Source: Vicugna pacos
Lineage: Eukaryota; Chordata; Mammalia; Artiodactyla; Camelidae
NCBI RefSeq assembly: GCF_048564905.1
Contig: NC_132993.1
Location: 83,359,001-83,423,000 of the forward strand
Direction: 5' to 3'
DNA: 64,000 nucleotides
The position numbers and the translations under genes were made by a program. Positions 11,800 through 20,119 of this stretch are shown here, in pieces (the first letter of the stretch is position 1; every line of letters begins with the position of its first letter). Under the pieces are notes generated by a model. That model saw nothing but the letters and a program-made list of their open reading frames with translations. It searched no databases and was not told the DNA's origin.

Positions 11800-13440
11800 G
11801 CATGGACAGAAGGGTTTAAATACACTTGTTGTAAAGAAATTTCTCAGAACACGAGTGCTTGCGGCATTGAGAACAATGTTATCTCAGTGAATGGATGTTA
11901 CACCTGTTTTGCAGGGTGTGTACCGAAGTGTTTGGGAATACTTGTAATAAGGATTTTTCCAAAACTACTTGCTTGCTGTGTTGAGTACAGTGTTTCATCT
12001 ATGAATGGAAGGAGGACATATTTTGCAAGGCATGTGAAGCTGTCAGAACACTCGTAATATAGATGTTTCTAAGTACATTGACGGGGTTGCTTGGACAACA
12101 GAGTTACATCAGTCACTGGAAGTGGCCCACATTTCTCCGTGCATTGAGAGATGTATTTGAGAATGCTTGTAAAAAAAAAAAAGAAAAAGAAAAACATGTT
12201 TCTAAGAATGATATTTGCTTTCTTTATTGAGAACAGTGTACATCAGTGAATGGAAGTGGCACCATCTGCAATGCATCTAGAGAGGCATTTAAGAACACTT
12301 GTAATAAAGATGTTTCTAAGGGGGTAGGTACAGCTCCGTGGTAGAGCGCGTGCTTAGCATGCACAAGGTCCTGGGTTCGATCCCCAGTGCCTCCATTAAA
12401 ATAAATAAATAAACCTAAGCACCCCTCCCCCAAACAAATTAAAAAATTTTGATTAAATAAATAAATATTTTTTAAAAAAAGATGTTCCTAAGAGTGCTAC
12501 TTCCTGGCTGCATTGACAACCAGGTTACATCAGTTACATTTGCATTAGTGGCACTCATTATGCAAAACGTGTATGGAAGTGTTTAGGAAAACGTGCCCTA
12601 AAGGTGTGTCTAAGAACACTGCTTGCCTGCTGGGCTGAGACCAGCGCTATATCCGTGAATGGAAGCGGCCCCGCTTCTACAACGCATCAGAGAGTTGTTG
12701 ATGGTCATTGCAATATGGATTTTATTTTTAAAGAAAGCTACTTGCATGCTGCACTGAGAAACAGTGTTACAAAAGTGAACGGTAATGGACCCTATCTGGC
12801 AAGGCGTGTAGAGAAATGTAAAAGGATTCTTACAATAAAGCTGTTTCTAATAACACTACTTATTTGCTATGCTGAGAACAGTATTATATCATTTAATGGA
12901 ATTTATACCTATTCCGACAATCAGGTTAAAAGTGTTTAACAACTATAATAAAGTAAATAGCTGTTACTACAAATGCTATTTCCTGGCTGCGTGGAGAACT
13001 GTATTGTATCAGTGAATGGAAGAGGCAGCTGTGCTGTCACGCATGTTAGAAGTGAAAGAATACTGATTACAAGAGATTTCTAAGGATGCTACTTGACGCT
13101 GCATAGAGAACACTGTTCTATGAAAGAAAAGAACTGTCACTCATTCTGTAATTCATGTCTGGAAGTGTTTAAAACGCCACAAGATTGTTCCTGAAATGCT
13201 ACTCACACTCTGCATTGAGAAAAGTGACACATCGGTGGCTGGAAGGGACACTTATTTTGCAAAGGCTGTAGAGAGTTGTTTGTGATCACTTGTAATAAAG
13301 GTGTTTCTAAGAATGCTACTTGCTTGCCACACTGAGAACAGAGTTCCTTCAGTGACTGGAAGTGGCACCCGATCTACAATGCATGCCAAGAAGTGTTAAA
13401 AAATATTTATAATAAAGATATGTCTAAAAGCAATGCTTGG
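11800..13440 (+). repeat. 117-bp tandem repeat array, main block
   Basis: The landmark GATGTTTCTAAG (or close variants) recurs at 12062, 12196, 12310, 12482, 12604, 12841, 12961, 13074, 13184, 13301 and 13418, mostly 110-122 bases apart after allowing for the SINE at 12320. Each unit reads: TTGTAATAAAGATGTTTCTAAG, a variable ATGCTACTTGCTTGCTGC, TTGAGAACAG, TCAGTGAATGGAAG, then TTCTGCAATGCATGTAGAGAAGTG (each given in part). Units differ from each other by roughly a fifth of bases, so the array is old. I recognise no named satellite. It contains no CENP-B box that I can see. Confidence 0.85.
12320..12478 (+). mobile_element. Vic-1-type tRNA-Ala SINE inside the 117-bp array
   Basis: It has a near-canonical tRNA-Ala head with B box GGGTTCGATCCCCAG, then CCTCCATTAAAATAAATAAA and an A/T-rich tail. 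The duplication AAGATGTTYCTAAG lies at about 12306-12319 and 12479-12493. The target is the AATAAAGATG landmark of a 117-bp unit. Confidence 0.92.
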
Positions 13441-14012
13441 TATATCCAGAACAGATGAAAACTCTAATTTGAAGATACATGCACTCCAATGTTCACAGCA
13501 GCACTATTTACAATAGCCAAGACATGGAAACAACCTAAATGTCCATTGACAGATGACTGGATAAAGAAGTTGTGGTATATCTATACAATGGAGTACTACT
13601 CAGCCATGAAAAAAGAAGGAAATACTGCCATTTGCAGCAACATGGATGGACCTAGAAATTATCATACTGAATAAAGTAAGTCAGATAGAGAAAAACAAAT
13701 ATTAAATGATATCATTTACACGTGGAATCTAAAAACTAGTATAAACAAATGTACATGCAAAACAGAAATAGACTCAGACACAGAAAACAAACAGGTGTGG
13801 AAAGGTGTTGGGGAGGGATAAATTAGGAGTGTGGGGTTAATAGATACACACTACTATATATAAAATAGATAAGCAGCAAGGATCTACCGTATGGCACAGG
13901 GAAGTATATTCAATATCTTGTAATAACCTATAATGGAAAACAATCTGAAAACATACACGTGTATAACTGAATCACTTTGTTGTACACTTGAAACTAACAC
14001 AATATCGGAGAG
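13441..14012 (+). mobile_element. L1 3' end (sense) inserted in the array
   Basis: The text GCAGCACTATTTACAATAGCC, GGAAACAACCTAAATGTCC and GAGTACTACTCAGCCATG is the usual L1 ORF2 tail and 3' region. It ends near TTGTTGTACACTTGAAACTAAC. It is 5'-truncated to about 570 bases and sits between 117-bp units. Confidence 0.88.
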
Positions 14013-14331
14013 CAGCGTTAAATTAGTGATTTGAAGTTACGCCCATTCATCAAAGCATGTATAGAATTGTTTAAGAATAATTTTATAGACATTCTTCTAA
14101 GAACACGACTTGCCTTCTGCATTGACGACTGTGTCTTACCAGTTAATGGATGTTACACGCATTCTGCAATGCATGAATAGAAGTTTTTAGGAACACTTGT
14201 TATAAAGATGTTTCTGAGAACACTGTTGCATGCTGTCTTGAGAACGGAGTACTGCCAATGAAGAGACCTTGTGCCCATTCTCAAAGGTAGTCCGGAAGTC
14301 TTTCTGAACATCTATTAAAAAGATGGTTCTT
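14013..14331 (+). repeat. 117-bp tandem repeat, second block (~2.7 units)
   Basis: Landmarks ATTCTTCTAAGAACACG at 14091, ATGTTTCTGAGAACACTG at 14208 and AAGATGGTTCT at about 14320 continue the 117-bp spacing after the L1 insertion. Confidence 0.75.
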
Positions 14332-14485
14332 TGCAAATCTCAGACTCCCAAATTTGTCCCTCCAGCCCCTTTCCTCTATAACCATAAAATTGTTTACTAT
14401 GTCTGCGGGTCTGTTTCTGTTTTGTAGATGACTTGACACATTGTAACTGACTATACTTTACTTTAAAAAAAAATTTTTTTTAAAC
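14332..14485. mobile_element. Twin-primed (5'-inverted) L1 insertion
   Basis: Positions 14332-14430 are L1 3' sequence in antisense (GGTCTGTTTCTGTTTTGTAG). They are joined directly to sense L1 end sequence (GACACATTGTAACTGACTATAC) with a T/A-rich tail. The short duplication AAGATGGTYCT flanks it. This inverted-5' structure is typical of twin priming. Confidence 0.7.
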
Positions 14486-14499
14486 AAGATGGTCCTAAG

Positions 14500-14667
14500 A
14501 GAAGAGGGTGTGACCAAAGTGGTAGAACGCGTGCTTAGCATGCCTAGGTCCTGGGTTCAATCCCCAGTATCTCCATTTAAAAATAATAATAATAATAATA
14601 AGTGAGTAAATACAGTTAATGATCACACACACACACACACACAAATAAAAACATATAAATTTTTTAA
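14500..14667 (+). mobile_element. Vic-1-type tRNA-Ala SINE with long microsatellite tail
   Basis: AGTGGTAGAACGCGTGCTTAG and GGGTTCAATCCCCAGT mark the tRNA-Ala head. The tail holds (AAT)n at 14581-14601 and (CA)n at about 14625-14642. The duplication AAGATGGTCCTAAG lies at about 14485-14499 and 14668-14681. Confidence 0.9.
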
Positions 14668-14724
14668 AAGATGGTCCTAAGACTCCTACTGGCATGCTGA
14701 CCTACCACACTGTGTTATCAGTGC

Positions 14725-15169
14725 GTCGACTTTAAGAAAAATGTACAACATAAAAGTTGTGAGTTTACTCCTGGGACAGTACCCCAGGAGACAGCCTCTC
14801 AGTAGCTCTAAGGAGGCTGCTCTGAAGAGGGAGGGAGGGAAGGAAGCTTGTTTATACATGACTTTGAGCTAGGGAATACTTACAGTCTGGCATACATCTT
14901 GATAAAAGATTGCTGTCAGTGACAAAGAACAGACATCTCAAGTTAATGATTTTAGCGCTTTTCTATATATGGGAAGGTGCAAGAATCTGGGGTCATTAAA
15001 ATTCTCCCCGAGATCTAATTATGTAAGAGGTCTGCCTGCTTGTGCAGAGCACAGAGAGTCCTGTTAAGCCATCTTAATTTCTTCTCAGAGTGCACCGTCT
15101 GTCAGTCAGGGCACTTAATCCCGGGAGAACTGGCTGGTGAGCAGAAACGATGTGTTCTTTGTTTACAAG
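14725..15169 (-). mobile_element. Antisense solo-LTR-like fossil, copy A
   Basis: GGAGACAGCCTCTCAGTAGC, CTGCTCTGAAGAG and AGCGCTTTTCTATATATGGG match a dispersed mammalian LTR-like repeat that I remember but cannot name. A second copy in the same orientation starts near 17181. It is a solo, broken fossil of unidentified LTR family. Confidence 0.5.
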
Positions 15170-15785
15170 CGAATGGAACTGTCACCCATCTGCAATGCAT
15201 CTAGAGAAGTGTTTTAAGACGCTTGTTGCAAAGCTGTCTCCGAGAATGCTACCCACTTGCCGCACTGACTGGAAATTATAACCATCTGTAATTCACATAG
15301 AGAAGCATTTAAGACAACTTGTAATACAGATGTTTCTAAGAATGTCACTTACTGCCGCAACGAGAAAAGCTCTGGTCATTTCATGGATGTTATACTCATT
15401 CTGCAAAGAATGGATCGGCGTGTCTAAGAACACTTGGAATGAACATGTTTCTAAGAATGCTGCTTGCAGGCTGCACTGAGAACAGTGGGTATTTGTTGTT
15501 GTTTTTGATTTGGTTGGTTTGTCTTTTGCTATGAGAACAGTACTATATCACTGAGGGAAGTTACAGCCATTCTGCCAAGCACATCCAGAGTGTTAAGAAT
15601 ACTTGCAATAAAAGTGGATTTTTAAGAATGATAGTTACATACTTCATTGAGAATAGTGTTGTATCAATGCTTGTAAGTTTTAGCTAATATGCAGTGCACA
15701 TATAGATGTGTTAAAAGAACTTATATTAAAGATATTTGTAAACACAATACTTGCTTGATGCATTGAGCTGTGTTACTGGAGTGTC
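15170..15785 (+). repeat. 117-bp tandem repeat, third block (~5 units)
   Basis: Recurring text includes TCTGCAATGCATCTAGAGAAG, TTGTAATACAGATGTTTCTAAG, GAACATGTTTCTAAGAATGC and CTTGCAATAAAAGTGGATTTTT, all in + orientation. A T-rich insertion near 15491-15530 interrupts one unit. Confidence 0.75.
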
Positions 15786-16285
15786 AACCCTGACGATTTT
15801 TCCCCTTTTTGTGTAATGCAAGTGCCTGACTTAAGCTTTAATTAATGAGGTGTCCAAAGGCGGCTGTCTCCTCCAATAAACACATGCCCAGCCACACACT
15901 GGGCATACAGCCAGGCTCCCTTCCCCGCCGCCGAGGCTCCCTTGTTTTAAAGATCTTGGTTGATTTCAGTAACTGATCATTTGGGCTACTTGTTTTTTTG
16001 TTTTTGGTTTTCTCTCTTCCCATGCTTTAAATGTCCACTCTTACGTCCTAAATTCACCAGCAGTGAGCCCACAAAACCGTCAACCCCAATAAAAGCAGAA
16101 CCCGGGCCCGTGTGCCGTCTCTCTACCTGTGACCTCGCCCCGTGGTTCCAGGCGTGCTATGTAATTTCCAGGTCTTGTAAGTAATAAACTTGTATTTTTT
16201 TCAAAGGTTCCTGATGGTTGTTGCTGAATGGCATCTTGTTATCATAAGAAACCGCAAGAACTGATCTAACTTTAACATTAGTTAT
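15786..16285 (+). mobile_element. Solo-LTR-like fossil, unidentified family
   Basis: A unique-looking segment between array blocks has LTR-like layout. AATAAAAGCAGAACC at about 16089 could be a TATA/promoter region and GTAATAAACTTG near 16180 a polyadenylation signal, followed by T-rich and TG-rich sequence. The family could not be named and the boundaries are approximate. Confidence 0.4.
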
Positions 16286-16640
16286 TGACAGGCTGAGACC
16301 AGCACAAAACAGGTATGTCATTTAATGGACGTTTTACCATTTCTGCAAAGGATGTACAGAGATGTTTAAGAACACCTGTTTAAAAAAAGATATTTCTAAG
16401 AATGCTATTTGCTTAGTACGTTGATAGTTATAACATTAACTTGAAGGGACTTCATTTCTGCAAATTATGTAGAGAAGTGTTTAAGAACGCTAGTTAGAAA
16501 GTTGTTTCTAAGAACGCTGCTTACTTACCTGCCACACTAAGCATAGGGATATGTTAGTGAGTGGAAATGGCACACATTCTGCAGTGCATGTAGACAAGCA
16601 TGTGAGAACAAACTAATAAAGTTGTCTCTGCAGAACAGAT
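16286..16640 (+). repeat. 117-bp tandem repeat, fourth block (~3 units)
   Basis: Landmarks AAGATATTTCTAAGAATGC (about 16387), AAGTTGTTTCTAAGAACGC (about 16499) and AATAAAGTTGTCTCTG (about 16615) follow the unit spacing. Confidence 0.75.
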
Positions 16641-16881
16641 AAACAAGATTATACTGTGTAGCCCAGGGAAATATATACAAGATCTTGTGGTAGCTCACAG
16701 AGAAAAAAACATGTGACAATGAATATATGTATGTTCACGTATAACTGAAATATTGTGCTCTACACTGGAATTTGACACAACATTGTAAAATGACTGTAAC
16801 TCAATAAAAAATGTTATCAAAAGAGTCTCTATTTGACACATTGTAAAATGATTATAAATCAATAAAAAATGTTAAAAAAAA
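16641..16881 (+). mobile_element. L1 3' end inserted at the unit landmark
   Basis: L1 end sequence GCCCAGGGAAATATATACAAG runs to CAATAAAAAATGTT. The last ~40 bases occur twice, a small internal duplication. It is flanked by AAGTTGTCTCTG and AATGTTTCTGA, degenerate copies of the unit landmark. Confidence 0.75.
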
Positions 16882-17175
16882 TGTTTCTGACCATTGCTTG
16901 CACGCTCTGTTCAGAACAGTGTTCTGCGGGTGATGGGAAGTTATACTCAGCTACAACACGAATGTGAAAGTGTTTAAGAACATTTGTAACAAAGATGTTC
17001 CCTAGAACATTACTTACTTGCTCTCTGCGTTGAGAACCATGTTATACCAGTAAATGGATGTCATTCTGTAATGGTGTATGGAAGTGTTAAAAAAAAAAAA
17101 CACAACACTTGTAATAAAATTATTTCTAAGGATGCTAGTAGCTTTCTGTGTTTCAAGCACTGTTGAATGTGATGT
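16882..17175 (+). repeat. 117-bp tandem repeat, fifth block (~2.4 units)
   Basis: TTTGTAACAAAGATGTTCCC and CTTGTAATAAAATTATTTC with GGATGCTAGTAGC are the landmarks. The block ends where the second LTR-like copy begins. Confidence 0.7.
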
Positions 17176-17480
17176 GCCCAATGTCGACTGAAAGAAAAAT
17201 GCATGAGATAAAAGCTGTGAAATGAGTTTTATTCAGAAACCTTACAGAGACTGCAGCCCGGAGACAGCCTCTCAGGTAGCTGTGAGGAACTGCTCTGAAG
17301 AGATAAGGGAGGAGGCAGGATCCGAAACCACGGGTCCTGAGTCAAATCCATTTCACCTGCCTTCATTAATCAAGGTTGTTTTGAGACGTGTCCTCCAAAC
17401 GGCACGCAGCCTAAACAATATGTCTGCCTGAGTTGTTTTCCAGAACCTTGGAGTCAGCTCTGTCTCGTTCAAGCTGAGCT
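17176..17480 (-). mobile_element. Antisense solo-LTR-like fossil, copy B
   Basis: It shares GTCGACT, CGGAGACAGCCTCTCAG and ACTGCTCTGAAGAG with the copy at 14725. GAGTTTTATTCAG here gives a polyadenylation-type AATAAA on the - strand, consistent with an antisense LTR. Broken fossil; family not identified. Confidence 0.5.
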
Positions 17481-17830
17481 GGTTAAGTACACCAGAAATT
17501 GACGTAACACTGTAAACTGACTATACTAAAAAAAAAAAAAAAAAAAAGGATCTTGTGTTCCAAACCAAAAAAAAAAGACTGGATAGGACCACCAACTCTT
17601 CAACTACACCTACATGAGTGTCCGCTCAGCGACCCTTTGACACCAGAGGGCTGAAAACCCCACCCTCAGATCGTGCGAAGCAGCTCTGTTTTGAACGTGC
17701 AGAGACCTGTAGTTTAGTTACGACTGTGCAGAGTGATCACGACCACATCTTTTTCCATTCACCTTTCCCCCACGCTCCCCACGCCTCAGACCACCCTGTT
17801 TCTCTATTCTTTTTCTGCTTTTTTTTAAAA
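17481..17830. other. Short L1 tail plus unassigned sequence
   Basis: Positions 17485-17550 look like an L1 3' end (ACACCAGAAATTGACG, ACTGACTATAC) with a long A tail. Positions 17580-17825 are not recognised. Confidence 0.4.
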
Positions 17831-18600
17831 TTGAAGTAGTATACAGTCAGTTTACAATGTTGTGTCAATTTCTGGTGTACATCATAATGTTTCAGTCATA
17901 CATGTACATACATATATTTGTTTTCATATTCTTTTTCATTATAGGTGACTACAAAATATTGAATATCATTCCCTGTGCTATACAGTAGAAACTTATTTAT
18001 CTATTTTATATATAGTAGTGTGTGTCTGCAAATCTGGAACTCCCCATGTATCCCTTCCCACCTTCTTTCCCTTCAGTAGCCACTAGTTTGTTTTCTATGT
18101 GTGTCAGTCTGTTTCTGTTTTGTAGGTAAGTTCATTAGTGTCTTCTTTTTCCTTCTTTTTTTTTAGATTCCACATGCGAGTGATATCATATAGTATTTTT
18201 CTTTCTCTTTCTGGCTTACTTCACTTAGAATGACAATCTCCAGGTCCACCCATATTGCTGCAAATGGCAGTATTTTATTCTTTTTTATGGCTGAGTAGTA
18301 TCCCATTGTATAAATATACTACAGCTTCTTTTTTCTTTTCTTCTTCTTCTTCTTCTTCTCCTCCTCCTCCTCCTTCTCCTCCTTCTCCTTCTTCTCCTTT
18401 CTTCTTCTTTTTTTAGAACAGAGAAAGCTTTATTACAAGGACCAAGGAGAATGGGCAGCTGGAGCTCAAAAAACCTAAACTCCTTACCACAGCTTCTTTA
18501 TCCAGTCATCTGTCGATGGACATTTAGGTTGTTCCACTTCTTGGCTGTTGTAAATAGTGTTGCTATGAGCATTGGGGTACATGTATTTTTTTTTTTAGGA
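17831..18600 (-). mobile_element. L1 3' region, antisense, interrupted by a small retrocopy
   Basis: TTGAAGTAGTATACAGTCAG, TCCACATGCGAGTGATATCA, TATGGCTGAGTAGTATCCC and GTCATCTGTCGATGGACATT are successive parts of the antisense L1 ORF2 tail and 3' UTR. A 157-bp insertion at 18332-18488 splits it cleanly, and the L1 text reads on after it. Confidence 0.85.
18332..18488 (-). mobile_element. Short polyadenylated retrocopy inside L1, source unknown
   Basis: The 11-base duplication ACAGCTTCTTT at 18321-18331 and 18489-18499 flanks it. On the - strand it reads a ~75-base body ending CTTGTAATAAAGCTTTCTCTG, followed by an expanded A/GAA-rich tail (the TTC/TCC microsatellite at 18332-18415 on +). AATAAA plus tail plus duplication is the signature of a severely 5'-truncated retroposed transcript. 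I do not recognise the source. Confidence 0.65.
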
Positions 18601-19160
18601 GTAAGCATTTTTAAAGAAAAACTATTACTACATTAATTTATAATATTGGCATCTATTATTTAACAAAAGTATGGTTTGGGGCCTGCTAAAAGGCTTATTT
18701 TTTTCTATATAAAATGATGAGAGAAAGATTAGCCAAATTAAAAAAAAACTTGCAACCATTGCTATCTATTGCTCACCACCCGGGTGCACATCATAGAAGA
18801 GACGACAATGGATTCATGCGAGAGAGGGTTCAAGTAGCGGGGTGAAGTTTGAGTGGAAATTACCTACTTATCAGGTCTTCTTCTAACCCTGAAATTCCAT
18901 GGTCCTGTGGAAGGGACTAACAGATGTAAACTGACAAACTGCACAGTAAGACGCAGAGCAAGGTTATTCAGTGTGAGCAGTGATCAGACAGCTGTATGTT
19001 GTATCAGAAATCAAATGCCAATTAATCCTGGCTATTCCCCAAGCTCCCTTCCAAACCCAAGATTCAGCGAGTAGATAAACAGCATTGCTTTGATGAGTTT
19101 GTCTGCTGATCCTCACTAGCTGAATACTGTCAGCAGAACATAGAGTTTTTGTAATCGAAA
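18601..19160. other. Intergenic sequence, nothing recognised
   Basis: AT-rich at the left, mixed composition at the right; no gene or firm repeat seen. Confidence 0.3.
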
Positions 19161-19415
19161 TATATTTTGGGGGAGGGGGATAGATTAGGAGTTTGGGATT
19201 AACAGATACACATTACTATATATAAAATAGATGAACCACAAGGACCTACTGTCTAGCACAGGCAACTATATTCAATTTCTTGGAATGAACCATAATGGAA
19301 AAGAAAGTGAGATATATACATACACATATAAGTGAATCGCTTTGCAGTACACCTGAAACTAACACTGTAAATTGACTACACTTCAATTAAGAAATAAGAA
19401 TAAGAAAAAGAAATA
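19161..19415 (+). mobile_element. L1 3' end (sense)
   Basis: GATTAACAGATACACATTAC, AGGACCTACTGTCTAGCACAG and CACCTGAAACTAACACTG are L1 3'-terminal text. The copy is 5'-truncated to ~250 bases with an A-rich tail. Confidence 0.85.
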
Positions 19416-19575
19416 TATTTTACGCATAACATTGTGTATACTTAAGGTGTATAACATGTTGATTTGATACATTTGTATTCTATACTATGTGTATTGTATA
19501 TTATATACTGCCATCGCAGTGATAATTAGCACCTTTATCATGCACCATAATTATCATTTCTTGGGGTGGCTGGAA
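19416..19575 (-). mobile_element. Old L1 3'-UTR fragment, antisense
   Basis: TTAAGGTGTATAACATGTTG and ATTAGCACCTTTATCATG match the antisense 3' UTR of older L1M elements. Confidence 0.55.
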
Positions 19576-19614
19576 TAATGAAGATCTAGTCTCTGAGGAG
19601 ATTTGATGATCACA

Positions 19615-20100
19615 GGCAGGGAGGTGTTCCAAGATGGAGATACAGGAAGACCCTGAACTCACCTCCTCCCACAGACACACCAACTCTAATCCACAGCTGC
19701 AAATGGAACAATTCCTTTGGGAAAAGACCTGAAATCTAGCTGAACAGCTCCTACAAACTGAATGAGAAAAGGGTCACAATGGGACAGGTAGGAGCGACTG
19801 AGACACCGTGTCTCCATAAACGCTTCCCCGCAGCATGATCCACAATCTGGAGGGAACCCACAAATCCGGAGCTTCTCCCTGAGGAGCCTCATATCAGGCA
19901 CCCCAACTCTTAGGACCTGCATCTGAGAGATGAGCCCCCCCCCAAACATCTGGCTTTGAAAACCATTGGGGCTTATATCCCTGAGACCCAAAGAGCTGTA
20001 GTGAGCTGAGAAACTGTTCTTATATGTGTTACGTGTAGACTGTCACCTCAGGACCCAGCACAGAAGCAGCAGTTTGAAAAGCACCCAGACTATATACATA
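19615..20100 (+). mobile_element. L1 5'-UTR fragment (sense)
   Basis: GACCCTGAACTCACCTCCTC, GGAACAATTCCTTTGGG and AACATCTGGCTTTGAAAACC follow the order of a mammalian L1 5' UTR. It is isolated here from any matching ORF. Confidence 0.65.
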
Positions 20101-20119
20101 TATGAAAGAGATCCATTTG

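Noticed and set aside
12320-12400. tRNA-Ala gene
   Set aside because: Although the head is close to tRNA-Ala(AGC), it has the SINE body, A-rich tail and target-site duplication, and seven more dispersed copies occur in the window.
11800-17175. CRISPR-like array
   Set aside because: The repeats are directly tandem with no unique spacers, 117 bases long, diverged, and in a mammalian genome.
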